The notes: generated from the letters alone by a model not told the origin. A stretch of 64,000 bases of DNA from Fuscovulum ytuae (GCF_029953595.1 NZ_CP124535.1:3393001-3457000), one strand, 5' to 3'; positions 52,901-61,297 are shown, counted from the first letter of the stretch. Program-made: numbers and translations.

Positions 52901-55900
52901 AGACGGGGCCTTATCGCGTGCAGGCGCAGGGTCGGTTCGAACGCGCCTTGCGGATTGAGGATGAGGTGGCTCCGCCTGACCCTCGCCCAAGGACTGGAGA
53001 CAGGACAGGCGCGCGGCTTTATGTAACGGCGCGGCGTTTGGGCCTGCATTACGGGCCAGCCTTCGCTTTGGTCGAGCGTGAGCGGAGGCCTGCGCCCGGT
53101 GTGGTGGAGGTGTTCCTGCGGGAGCATGAGCCGATGGACGGGCCGAGGACGCGCCTTCTTCTGGATGTGCCGGGGGCTGATGCGGCGTTCCATGCCCTGA
53201 TCCCGGCGCTGGAGGAGACAGAGTTTGAGCGTGCCGGTCTGGGCTTTGTTCCGGTGCGGATCGGTCGGCTTGTCATTGCGCGGCCCGGGGCAGTGGTCGC
53301 GTCGGCGCGGGTGATGCTGCGGCTGAAGGGGGCGCGGTCGCTTTTGGCCGATTTCCTTTTGTTCGACGGCGACGGGCAGTTGATCGCGCGGATCGAAGCG
53401 GCACGGTTTCAGGCGGTGCGGTTGCAACGAGACGTGGCGCTTCCTGTGCATGGGTTCCGGCAGATCGCGCTGCCCTTGCCGCGGTCAGAGGCGGCTGAAG
53501 AAGTGGCAGAGCGTGTCGTTGCCGCATTGGAGGCTGCACCTGCCCTGCCGGATGAAGAGTATTTTCTCATCGAGGCAGCAGCGCAGGCGCTTGCGGCAGA
53601 AGGCATGCGGGCCTTGGCGCGGGATGGTGTTGTCCGGGCACCCTTGCCATCGGTCTGGGCCGAAGGCATGGCGGGCATCGCCTTGCGGGCCGGGATGGTG
53701 CGCGCCGTTGAGGGCGGATGGCAGTTGACCGAGGCCGGGGCTGCGGCGATGGCCGCGCCTTTGATTGCGATGATCACGCAAGAGCGTCCCGATCTGGTGC
53801 CAGAGGTGGCGATCCTGACCCACTTGGCGCGACGGGTGACCGGGCTTGTCGGGCTTTCCCCCCCTGACTTGCCCGGGGCCGAGGACGTGTTCGGACGGGC
53901 GGCCCTTGATGCGCTGCGGATGGGATCGGTCTTTCGGCAACGGCGGCGAGCTGCTTTGGCCGATGCGGTTATTGGGGCCGTTGCAAGGGTACGACCGGGG
54001 GTCGCCTTGCGGATTGCCGAGGTGGTGCAGGACACGGCGCAGCTTTTGCCGCGCCTGACCGACGCAATTGCCCCCGGGCTTGCCACCTTTTCCGAGATTG
54101 TCCTGCCCGGGTCAGAGGATGGGCCTGTCGCACGGCCAGATCGCGTGGCGCGACTGGAGGCGACAGCGCAGGCTTTGCGAGCGGCGGGGGGGCATGACCT
54201 GATCCTGTCGGAAGGGGCGCTGTCAACGACTGGGGTTCCGCTGGTGCGGCTTGCCGAGGGGCTTTTGCCGGGCGGGCGGATCATTGCCCTTGAGGCAGAA
54301 CCGTCGGATTTTGCCGATCTGGTTTGGGGTCTGGATGAGGGATGGTTTGCGGAAGGCGTGACTCCGGACGGGCCGCTTTCGCCTTTGCAGACTGGGGCGG
54401 ATTGGTTGGCGGCCGTCGAGACAGCCGGGCTTGTGGCTAAGCTGCACGCGATGCCTGACGCGTTTGGTGCGGCGCAACTGGTTTCGGCGGCGCGCGTGGG
54501 AGGGGGCGAGACGAAGCTGCCTATGCCGGGAGGTGAGAGCGACCCGGCTTTGGCGGCGGCGGTTGCCCATGGCTTGGCGCAGGACGTCGATACGGTGATG
54601 GCGGTGGGGGGCTGGACTGTCGCGGTCTTTCCTCAGGTCAAGGCGGTGGCCGATCCTGCGGCGCAGCTGGCCGGGCGTGTGCTACGGCTGCGGGAACTGG
54701 TGACTGAGGCCACTGTGTCACCGCTGCTGTTCGTGGTCCCGGCGGGGAGTGGGCTGGGGGTCAGTGATCCGGGCCAAGCAGCGGTTTGGGCCTTAATCCG
54801 GTCGGCGGCGAATGAACATGCGACAGTACCTATGCTGCGCTGCGATTGTGATCCAGAGCTGCCTGCCGCGGATGTGGGGTTGCAGCTGGCACGACTGATC
54901 GCGTCGGGAACGAGTGAGACGGAAATTGTTATCGGGCGGGACGGCGTTTCGGCGCTGCGCGTGATGCAAGGTGTGGTGGATGCCGGGGCGGCTGCGCAGG
55001 ACAGTGTAGCGGAGCGTGCCGTGCTGCGGCCTGCGGTGGCGGGTGGAATTGACGATCTGCGCTGGCAGCGCGAGACGCGTCAGGCACCGGGGCCGGGTGA
55101 AGTGGAGATTGCGGTCGCGGCCACGGGTCTGAATTACCGTGACGTGATGTGGTCTATGGGCCTTTTGCCGGAAGAAGCGCTGGAGCGCGGCTTTGCTGGA
55201 TCGACGGTTGGGCTGGAATGCGCGGGACGTGTGCTGCGCTGCGGGCCGGGGGTGACGGGGCTTGCACCTGGTGATGCGGTGCTGACCTTTGGGCCGTCCT
55301 CTTTTGCATCGCATGTGACGGTGGAGGCGCGGCTGGCGGCGCGGCTGCCCGACGGCATTGCGCCCGAAGCGGCGGCGACATTGCCGGTGGCGTTTTTCAC
55401 CGCGTGGTATGCGATGGTCACCTTGGCCGGGTTGGAGGCTGGCGACTGGATCTTGGTGCATGGGGCAGCGGGTGGCGTTGGACTTGCTGCCTTGCAGATC
55501 GCGAGACATCGCGGGTTGCGGGTGATCGCGACAGCGGGGTCGGAGGTGAAGCGGTCTTTCCTTGCCGCCGAAGGCGTGGAGCATGTGCGGGATAGCCGCA
55601 CGCTTGACTTCGCCGAGGCGGTACGGGGGATCACCGGTGGGCGCGGTGTCGATGCGGTGCTGAACGCTTTGGCGGGTATGGCGATGGAGCGCAGCCTTGG
55701 TTGCCTTGCGCCTTTTGGTCGGTTCCTTGAGCTGGGGAAGCAGGATTTCTACGCAAATACGGCCGTGGGCCTGCGGCCTTTGAAGGAAAACATCGTCTAT
55801 CACGGGATCGACGTGGATCAGGTGATGGCTGCGCGGCCCGCCTTGGCGGCGCGGGTCTTTGCTGAGGTGATGGCGGCCTTTGAGGCGGGGGCATTGCGCC

Positions 55901-57222
55901 CCTTGCCCTATCGCGCCTTTGCCGCCGATGAGGCGGTGTCGGCGTTCCGGCTGATGCAAAAGTCTGGGCATATTGGCAAGGTCGTGGTTGTGCCGCCCGA
56001 TCCGGCAACGGTGCGGGATGAGGAAGGTGCCTTGGGCCGCTTTGCCCCGTCAGCATCGGGCTGGCATTTGATCGTGGGCGGTCTGGGCGGGCTTGGCCTT
56101 GATATGGCCGAGTGGCTGGTGGCCTCTGGTGCGCGGCGTTTGGCCCTGATGGGGCGGCGCGGTGCGGTCGAAGGGCCTGCGGTCGAGGCGATTGCCCGCT
56201 GGCGACGGCAGGGGGTGGAGGTACGCCCCATCGCCTGTGATGTGGCGGATGGCGTGGCACTGGAGAAGGTGCTGGCCGATCTGGTGCCGCTTGCCGGGGT
56301 GATCCATTCGGCGATGGTGCTGGAGGATATGCCACTTGCGTCGATCACGGCGGAGGTTCTGGACCGGGTGCTGCCTGCGAAAGTGGCGGGGGCGGCACAT
56401 CTGGATCGGCTGACGCGGGGGATGGCGCTGGAGTATTTCGTGCTGTTCTCGTCGATGGCGACGTTGATCGGCAATCATGGGCAATCGGCCTATGTGGCGG
56501 CGAATGGCTATCTGGAAGGGATCGCACGGTCGCGGCGGGCAGAGGGTCTGCCGGGGCTGGCGGTTGGCTGGGGCGCGATTTCCGACGTGGGCTATCTGTC
56601 GCGGGACCGTGAGACGGCGGCCTTGGTGCGGCGGATGTCGGGGGGGGCAGAGTTCACTGGTGTGCAGGCGACGCGGGCGCTTGAGCGGCTTTTGTCGCTG
56701 GGCGAAGTGGTGGGGCCTGTGGTGCATGTGTCGCCGATGGGGTGGAACGCGGTTTCCGTCACATTGCGGACGCTGGGGGAACCTGCTTTTGGCCTGTTGA
56801 AGGCGCTTGGGCGGAGATCTGAAGCGGAGGTTGGTGAGGATGATCTGCGGTCGGTCCTGACGGGCCTGACAGAGGCGCGGGCGGCGGAACGGCTGGAAGC
56901 GTGGCTGGTGGGGCGGGTGGCGCATATCCTTCAGGTGCCGGAAAAATCGGTCGCGGCGACCAAACCTGTCTCTGATCTGGGCGTGGATTCGCTGATGGGC
57001 GTGGAACTGGGGCTGACGGTGCAGCAGACGCTGGGGGATGATATCCCGGTGACCCTGATTTCCGATGCGCTGAGCCTGCGCGAAATCGCGCTGCGGATCG
57101 TGCGGCATCTGCATGGCGCAGGCAGCGGAGGCGAAGAGGCTGTAGGCGAGGTTCATTTGGCAGAGCAGCATCTGGGGTCGGTCGGAGCGTTGCGCGGTGG
57201 CCGAGCGGAGGCTGCAGAATGA
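49912..57222 (+). CDS. Iterative highly reducing type I polyketide synthase (KS-AT-DH-degenerate MT-ER-KR-ACP)
   Basis: A single-module 2436-residue synthase with no thioesterase. The ketosynthase has Cys173 (DTACSSS), His308 (HGTGT) and His346 (NIGH). The acyltransferase has Ser620 in GHSGGE, and its selectivity motif is YPYH (721-724), neither HAFH nor YASH. The dehydratase has His926 in HQPGGRVILP and DAAFH for the second acid. Residues ~1190-1700 look like a methyltransferase domain without motif I. The enoylreductase (from ~1715) has the NADPH motif HGAAGGVGLAALQIAR at ~1850. The ketoreductase has GGLGGLG, Ser2181 and Tyr2194. The ACP carries Ser2360 (GVDSLMG). All reductive domains look active, so a saturated alkyl chain is expected from iterative use. 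GTG 49912 follows an in-frame stop directly. The stop overlaps the alpha-oxoamine synthase start, which probably releases the chain. Confidence 0.95.
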   Translation: MAKKIHVTGWACRLPGANSVKDLADVLFSARDTVTEIPEDRWSRQFFLHPVPGTKGKAYTFAAGVVEDLWAFDAAPFGISPREAGQMDPQQRLLLQVVWEALEDSGLPPDSLAGQHIGVYAGCSAMAHAARLAQDAALTDAHLMTGNTLALVSNRVSHVLDLRGPSMTVDTACSSSIVAMRLAEEALLRGEIDVAVVAGVNALLDPIHYIGFSAARMLSPKGRCQPFSAMADGYVRAEGAVAFVLERRTARELGARRSHGILRAVEVNTDGRTLNVALPSMEGQAALLRKVYDRAGVDPDALAFVEAHGTGTLAGDPVEAGALGRVLGQARTAALPIGSVKSNIGHLEPASGVAGMLKALIALERRVLPSSLHAKTLNPGIDFEGLNLKVAQEALPLGEGPLLAGVSSFGFGGANAHAIVERAEVSPVSETRGGAEGDAPILFLSAASEAALVRMMAAWQPLVAGEAAGGGLQELCGQAATYRGRLAHRAALICDAPEEAALALARGAQSKADLRLVTGRSDLVEAEVAFVFSGNGSQYAGMGLDAMAHDAAYAKAMGQIDRAFRGVAGWSIIERLAAGDLETQMGDAVVAQPLLFADQIAQFRAYQARGLRPAAVMGHSGGEVAAAYAAGALSLGQAVMVTHLRSLASQPLRGAGGMLAVQATAEDMRVAIAAFGGGVELAAENSPRSVSVVGEGEVLDAFLRHVRRVLRWPAVKLAIDYPYHSKAFDPVAEALRDALRDLRPRAVRIPFISSVTGQEMAGEALDADHWAANVRQPVAFLPAMAALRARGIQAFLEVGPSPVLQTYMTGCLEGAGCAVLPGLDRGEDEAAAAGINPVARVVARAVVAGVALQGHTVLPRATSHRDDLPTYPWEPEQVRIDQTPGILNRFGDGLRQHPYLGREEGVDARLWYSNIDAVMVPALADHQPGGRVILPGTWLAELMLAAGAETLGPGGVALQDVDFLAPVVLTRQSMTEVQVRALTDQGRITIGFRARGETGPYRVQAQGRFERALRIEDEVAPPDPRPRTGDRTGARLYVTARRLGLHYGPAFALVERERRPAPGVVEVFLREHEPMDGPRTRLLLDVPGADAAFHALIPALEETEFERAGLGFVPVRIGRLVIARPGAVVASARVMLRLKGARSLLADFLLFDGDGQLIARIEAARFQAVRLQRDVALPVHGFRQIALPLPRSEAAEEVAERVVAALEAAPALPDEEYFLIEAAAQALAAEGMRALARDGVVRAPLPSVWAEGMAGIALRAGMVRAVEGGWQLTEAGAAAMAAPLIAMITQERPDLVPEVAILTHLARRVTGLVGLSPPDLPGAEDVFGRAALDALRMGSVFRQRRRAALADAVIGAVARVRPGVALRIAEVVQDTAQLLPRLTDAIAPGLATFSEIVLPGSEDGPVARPDRVARLEATAQALRAAGGHDLILSEGALSTTGVPLVRLAEGLLPGGRIIALEAEPSDFADLVWGLDEGWFAEGVTPDGPLSPLQTGADWLAAVETAGLVAKLHAMPDAFGAAQLVSAARVGGGETKLPMPGGESDPALAAAVAHGLAQDVDTVMAVGGWTVAVFPQVKAVADPAAQLAGRVLRLRELVTEATVSPLLFVVPAGSGLGVSDPGQAAVWALIRSAANEHATVPMLRCDCDPELPAADVGLQLARLIASGTSETEIVIGRDGVSALRVMQGVVDAGAAAQDSVAERAVLRPAVAGGIDDLRWQRETRQAPGPGEVEIAVAATGLNYRDVMWSMGLLPEEALERGFAGSTVGLECAGRVLRCGPGVTGLAPGDAVLTFGPSSFASHVTVEARLAARLPDGIAPEAAATLPVAFFTAWYAMVTLAGLEAGDWILVHGAAGGVGLAALQIARHRGLRVIATAGSEVKRSFLAAEGVEHVRDSRTLDFAEAVRGITGGRGVDAVLNALAGMAMERSLGCLAPFGRFLELGKQDFYANTAVGLRPLKENIVYHGIDVDQVMAARPALAARVFAEVMAAFEAGALRPLPYRAFAADEAVSAFRLMQKSGHIGKVVVVPPDPATVRDEEGALGRFAPSASGWHLIVGGLGGLGLDMAEWLVASGARRLALMGRRGAVEGPAVEAIARWRRQGVEVRPIACDVADGVALEKVLADLVPLAGVIHSAMVLEDMPLASITAEVLDRVLPAKVAGAAHLDRLTRGMALEYFVLFSSMATLIGNHGQSAYVAANGYLEGIARSRRAEGLPGLAVGWGAISDVGYLSRDRETAALVRRMSGGAEFTGVQATRALERLLSLGEVVGPVVHVSPMGWNAVSVTLRTLGEPAFGLLKALGRRSEAEVGEDDLRSVLTGLTEARAAERLEAWLVGRVAHILQVPEKSVAATKPVSDLGVDSLMGVELGLTVQQTLGDDIPVTLISDALSLREIALRIVRHLHGAGSGGEEAVGEVHLAEQHLGSVGALRGGRAEAAE

Positions 57223-58559
57223 TCGATGGCACGCCAAGTAAGGCCGATCTGGTGGCGGCGGCGCGGGCGGCGGCGCAGCGGCGCGGCTCGCGTCCTGTTG
57301 CCGTGGCCGAAGGGGCGCGTGGGTTCGACAGTCTGCCCGATTGGCGCGACAGCCAGCGGATGAAGCAGGTGGGGGCTTTGGTCGGTGTGGCGACGCCCTT
57401 CTTTCGACGGCATGAGGGGCGCGCGGGTGCAGTGACCTGCATCGACGGGCGAGCTGTGGTGAACTTTGCCTCATATGACTATTGCGGCTTGAATGCCGAT
57501 CCGCGGGTTGCCGAGGCGGCGAAGGCGGCGATCGACCTTTATGGCGTGTCGCCGTCGGGAAGCCGGTTGGTTGCTGGATGCCGCCCGGTGCATGATGCTC
57601 TGGAGCAGGCTCTGGCGCGGCATTATGAGGCAGAGGCCGCGCTGACCTTTGTCAGTGGGCATTCCACCAATGTTTCGACCATCGCGCAGGTGATCGGCGA
57701 AGGTGATCTGATCCTGCACGATGCGCTATGCCACAATTCCATCCTTGTCGGGGTGAAGTTGTCGGGGGCGGCGCGGCGATCCTTTCCGCATAACGATCTG
57801 GCGGCGCTTGAGGCGCTTTTGACCGAAAACCGCGGGCTTTACCGCAATGCCCTGATCGTGACGGAAGGCCTATTCTCGATGGATGGCGATGTGCCGCCAT
57901 TGGCCGGGCTGATCGCCTTGAAGCGGCGGTTTGGCTGCTGGTTGATGGTAGATGATGCCCATGCGATGGGCTGCGTGGGGGCGAGGGGGCGCGGTAGCTT
58001 TGAGGCGGCTGGGGTGGCACCGGGTGAGGTGGACATCTGGATGGGTACGCTGTCGAAGACCTTGGCGGCGACGGGGGGCTATATCGCGGGCAGTTCGGTT
58101 CTGATCGAAGTGCTGCGCGACCATGCAGCGGGCTTTGTCTATTCGGTGGCGTTGGCGCCCGCACTTGCAGCGGCAGCAGAGTGCGCGCTGGGCCTGTTAA
58201 CGGAAGAGCCCGAGCGGGTGTCGCGGTTGCAGGCCAATGCGGCGGCCTTTCTGGCAGCGGCGCGGGCGGCGGGTTTGGAGACCGGATCGGCAGGGCCTTA
58301 TGGCATCGTGCCGGTCATGGTGGGCGACAGTCTGCTGGCTGCAAAACTGTCAGAGCGGTTGCTTTCGCGGGGGATCAACGTGATGCCGGTGATGTTTCCG
58401 GCGGTTCCCATGCAGAGCGCGCGGTTGCGCTTTTTCCTAAGTGCGCAGCATGAGGCAGAGCAGATTGTCGCGGCGGTGACCGCCACGGCGGACGAGATGG
58501 ACAGTTTGCGGCGGGAGGGGTTTGGGTCGGCTATCCCCCCTGCGGTCTTGGGTTTGTAA
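57219..58559 (+). CDS. Alpha-oxoamine synthase (serine palmitoyltransferase/AONS-like), PKS-coupled
   Basis: The 446-residue PLP enzyme belongs to the alpha-oxoamine synthases, which condense an acyl thioester with an amino acid and lose CO2. Motifs are VNFASYDYCGL near residue 90, GVSPSGSRLVAG, FVSGHSTNVSTIAQ, WLMVDDAHAMGCVG (Asp/His) and the PLP lysine Lys280 in MGTLSKTLAATGG. An N-terminal ~75-residue leader precedes the core. Relatives include BioF, KBL and serine palmitoyltransferase. The context (ATGA overlap with a thioesterase-less PKS) supports off-loading of the polyketide as an aminoketone, as fumonisin Fum8 does. No biotin or threonine genes are near. The amino acid used (Ala, Ser or Gly) cannot be told by eye. 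Confidence 0.9.
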   Translation: MIDGTPSKADLVAAARAAAQRRGSRPVAVAEGARGFDSLPDWRDSQRMKQVGALVGVATPFFRRHEGRAGAVTCIDGRAVVNFASYDYCGLNADPRVAEAAKAAIDLYGVSPSGSRLVAGCRPVHDALEQALARHYEAEAALTFVSGHSTNVSTIAQVIGEGDLILHDALCHNSILVGVKLSGAARRSFPHNDLAALEALLTENRGLYRNALIVTEGLFSMDGDVPPLAGLIALKRRFGCWLMVDDAHAMGCVGARGRGSFEAAGVAPGEVDIWMGTLSKTLAATGGYIAGSSVLIEVLRDHAAGFVYSVALAPALAAAAECALGLLTEEPERVSRLQANAAAFLAAARAAGLETGSAGPYGIVPVMVGDSLLAAKLSERLLSRGINVMPVMFPAVPMQSARLRFFLSAQHEAEQIVAAVTATADEMDSLRREGFGSAIPPAVLGL

Positions 58560-58621
58560 CGAGTTCGGGTGCAAGGCCGCTGGGGGGCGGCGCTGGCATC
58601 CATGTGTGAAGGAAGGCTGCC

Positions 58622-60442
58622 ATGAGTCCGTTCGACCGTCGTCTTGAGGTCATGACTGCCACGCGCCTGCAAGGTTTGCTTACGCCATTCGCGGGCATTC
58701 CGGACAGCCTTTACCTGGCGGAGGGCAGTCGTGCCGAAGTGGGCGAGGATGGGCTGTATCGACTTCCGCCGCGTGGTCGATTGGAGACGGACAGTTATTT
58801 CAATGCGTTCTACCTGAATTTCTGGCGCGCCCATGGGCGCTTGGCCCGCGTTGGTGTGTTGTGCCGGGTGCAGGGTGCGGTTGCGGTGCAGGTTCTGGCA
58901 CATATGGCGGGCGGCGGAGTACGTGTCGTCGACGACTGGATGGAAGTGGGTGACGGTCAGGAAAGCCTGCATTGGGTCTGGGCCGAAGTCGGCGACATCG
59001 GCGCGCCGGAGGTTCTGCGGCTTAGCCTGTCGGTGGCGACGGTGGATGGTGCATTGATCGAGGAAATGGCCTTCGTGACAGAGCCTGTCATTGGGCCCGT
59101 GCCGCGTCTGGTTGTCGGTATTTGCACGATGAACCGCGAGGTCCTGCTGGAGGGGACCTTGACGGCGTTGGCTGAATTGGCCGAAGAGACGCCGCTTTTG
59201 CAGCGGGTGCTTCTGATCAATCACGGTCGGCCATTCCAACGGCCAGAACTGCGGAAACTTTTAAAGCAGCCTCTGTTCCGCAAGGTGCAGCAGGCCAACC
59301 TGGGCGGCAGCGGCGGGTTTGCCCGCGCGATGCTGGAGGCGCAGGAGGGTGAAGAGGGGCCGACGCATCTGTTGTTGATGGATGATGACATCCGGCTTGA
59401 TCCACGGGTCATTCTGCGCGCCATGGCCTTTGCGCAAATGGCTGGTGAAGTGGCGGTGGGTGGGCAGGCGCTGGAACTGGAACGCCCGCATCGGTTGCAA
59501 GAGGCTTGGGGGCAGCTCGGCCGGAACTGGTTGCCTATGGTCGAGGGAGTGGGCACCGATCTGTCGGACCCAGCGTCGATGCAGCTTTGGTCACGGGTGC
59601 CTAAGGCCGACTATAACGGCTGGTGGTTCTGCCTGATCCCCATGTCGGCCCTGCGGCGCTGTGGCTTGCCCATCCCCTGTTTCATTCGGGGGGATGATAT
59701 CGAATATGGGTTGCGACTGCGTGAGGCCGGGGTGCCGGTGGTGCCATTGCCGGGGGTTGGGGTTTGGCATGCCTCGGTCCGCTATAAGCATGCGGGCATC
59801 GTGCATTACTATGATCTGCGCAACAGCCTGATCACAGCGGCGGCGCATCCACAGCTTGGTGATCTTCCGGGTGCGATGCATGTAATGGGCTATGTGCTGC
59901 ATCATCTGTTGGTGCATCGCTATCGTTCGGTGGAAGCATGCCTCATGGCCTTGCGCGATTTTCTGAACGGTCCGGATATGGCGCTGTCGACGGACGCGGC
60001 GTGGCTGCATCGGCAGGTGACCAAGACTGTCGAGTCGGTAAAGGCCCCGGAACGCTGCGAGGCACCGCAGACAGGGATGCGCCTTTTACAGCCTTTTTCA
60101 GTGAAGGACCCCGATCCTTCGCCATGGCAGGTGGTGCTTTTGGTGCTGCTTGTCCTGTTTCGGCCAGCGCAGCACGGTATCAGGCTATTGCAGAAGGGCG
60201 CGCCTGACCCGATGCGGATTGCCGGGTTGCCCTACCTTCTGGCGCTTGATCCCGAGGGGAAAACCTGCCTCGTCCTGCGGCCGCATCGGCTGCGGTTTAT
60301 CGGCTATCTGGCGCAGACCCTGTGGCTGGGGTTGCAATATGCGCTGTGGCGGAGGGCGGCGCGGCGCAGTTGGGGCCGCGCGCTGCCCCGTTTGTTGAGC
60401 CGGGACCATTGGTTGCGGGAATTCGCCACCCGAAGCCTTTAG
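58622..60442 (+). CDS. GlfT2-like GT2 glycosyltransferase
   Basis: The 606-residue protein has the design of galactofuranosyltransferase GlfT2. An N-terminal beta-rich domain (residues 1-150, with SYFNAFYLNFWRAHG and VGVLCRVQGAVAVQVLAHMA) is followed by a GT-A domain: VGICTMNREVLLEGTLTALA, ANLGGSGGFARAMLEA, the metal motif LLLMDDDIRLDPRVI, and NGWWFCLIPMSAL with FIRGDDIEYGLRLREAGVPV and a WHASVR histidine. The C-terminus is helical with one hydrophobic segment that may bind the membrane. It lies 62 bp after the alpha-oxoamine synthase gene on the same strand. It may glycosylate the polyketide-derived lipid or extend a galactofuranose polymer; both are inference. Confidence 0.88.
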   Translation: MSPFDRRLEVMTATRLQGLLTPFAGIPDSLYLAEGSRAEVGEDGLYRLPPRGRLETDSYFNAFYLNFWRAHGRLARVGVLCRVQGAVAVQVLAHMAGGGVRVVDDWMEVGDGQESLHWVWAEVGDIGAPEVLRLSLSVATVDGALIEEMAFVTEPVIGPVPRLVVGICTMNREVLLEGTLTALAELAEETPLLQRVLLINHGRPFQRPELRKLLKQPLFRKVQQANLGGSGGFARAMLEAQEGEEGPTHLLLMDDDIRLDPRVILRAMAFAQMAGEVAVGGQALELERPHRLQEAWGQLGRNWLPMVEGVGTDLSDPASMQLWSRVPKADYNGWWFCLIPMSALRRCGLPIPCFIRGDDIEYGLRLREAGVPVVPLPGVGVWHASVRYKHAGIVHYYDLRNSLITAAAHPQLGDLPGAMHVMGYVLHHLLVHRYRSVEACLMALRDFLNGPDMALSTDAAWLHRQVTKTVESVKAPERCEAPQTGMRLLQPFSVKDPDPSPWQVVLLVLLVLFRPAQHGIRLLQKGAPDPMRIAGLPYLLALDPEGKTCLVLRPHRLRFIGYLAQTLWLGLQYALWRRAARRSWGRALPRLLSRDHWLREFATRSL

Positions 60443-60463
60443 GTTTCTGGGTCGGACCGGAGG

Positions 60464-61297
60464 TCAGGGGCGTTGCAGGATGCAGGCGAAATCGGCGCGT
60501 CGACCGGTGCGGTATTCTTCATATTCGGTGCTGCCGGGCATATCTGCCCATTTCCAGCCATAGGCACGAAACGGCCATGGCACGCGGGCCAGTTCGGCGG
60601 CGCGGCGTGGGATATCCGCCTGCAGCGCAGCAAAGGTGTGTGGCGTGATGTTGTGGTAGCTGTGGAAGATCAAGCCGCTGGATTGTGCCGCGACGCGGAG
60701 TTCTGCTTCAATCGCGGCATGGTCGCCTTGGCGGTATCCAGCCGAGAAGGCGATGATCGCGCCGTTTCGGGCGCAACGGGTGGCTTCGGCCAGATAGGTG
60801 GACAGGCCGAAATAGGTGGGTGCGCCGACGGAGAGGACGAGGTCAGCGCAGCCATCGGGCAGGTTGATACGGGGGCCTTGCCCCTTCACGACCCGGCTGC
60901 CGGGTATCTGTCCAAGGAAGCGCGCCGCCTTGCGGGTGACGGTGCCGTTGCGATCCGTGCCGATCAGGCGGGCCTTCGGGAAAAGGGCATGGGCGTAGAA
61001 AAGGCCGCCACCTTGGCCGCAGCCGACATCGAGAATGACCTGCGGGTCGGGTTTCAGATGGGCAATCAGGTCGTCCAGAAGAAGATGATACATCATCGCG
61101 CTCGCCTCTTCTCCGGCCAGTTCGGGAAGGGCGCGGAGGTCGGGCGCAAGGGGCAGGTATCCGCCGTTGAAGAAGCGTTTCCGCGCAACTGGCGAGAAGC
61201 GGTACAGCACCTCATAGGCGGCAAGGTCAAAAAGGTGGAAGGCAAGCCGACCGAGCGCCGGGCGTGTGGCATGACGAAGGCGGACAAGATCGGGCAT
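60464..61297 (-). CDS. Class I SAM-dependent methyltransferase
   Basis: The 277-residue methyltransferase begins MPDLVRLRHATRPALGRLAF. The SAM motif I reads VILDVGCGQGGGLFYAHALF, followed by RLIGTDRNGTVTRKAARFLG, the acidic loop region LPDGCADLVLSVGAPTYFGL and a typical CARNGAIIAFSAGY. In pattern it resembles lipid-headgroup or phenolic/phthiotriol-type O-methyltransferases, but the substrate is unknown. It sits inside the envelope locus, convergent with the GlfT2-like gene and divergent from the kpsS-like gene (80 bp). The start 61297 lacks a strong ribosome binding site. Confidence 0.85.
   Translation of the reverse strand: MPDLVRLRHATRPALGRLAFHLFDLAAYEVLYRFSPVARKRFFNGGYLPLAPDLRALPELAGEEASAMMYHLLLDDLIAHLKPDPQVILDVGCGQGGGLFYAHALFPKARLIGTDRNGTVTRKAARFLGQIPGSRVVKGQGPRINLPDGCADLVLSVGAPTYFGLSTYLAEATRCARNGAIIAFSAGYRQGDHAAIEAELRVAAQSSGLIFHSYHNITPHTFAALQADIPRRAAELARVPWPFRAYGWKWADMPGSTEYEEYRTGRRADFACILQRP

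Noticed and set aside
49912-57222. PUFA-synthase or modular assembly-line PKS
   Set aside because: There is one module only, one ACP, a full set of reducing domains, and no partner PfaB/C/D genes or docking domains.
52039-57474. Long minus-strand frames opposite the PKS gene (for example 52039-53451, 54793-55971, 56050-57474)
   Set aside because: All lie opposite conserved PKS domains and are Arg/His/Pro-rich; they are shadows.
57219-58559. Annotation as biotin synthesis BioF or 2-amino-3-ketobutyrate ligase
   Set aside because: The gene overlaps a polyketide synthase lacking a thioesterase and no bio or tdh genes are near; family level (alpha-oxoamine synthase) is kept, specific function is left to inference.
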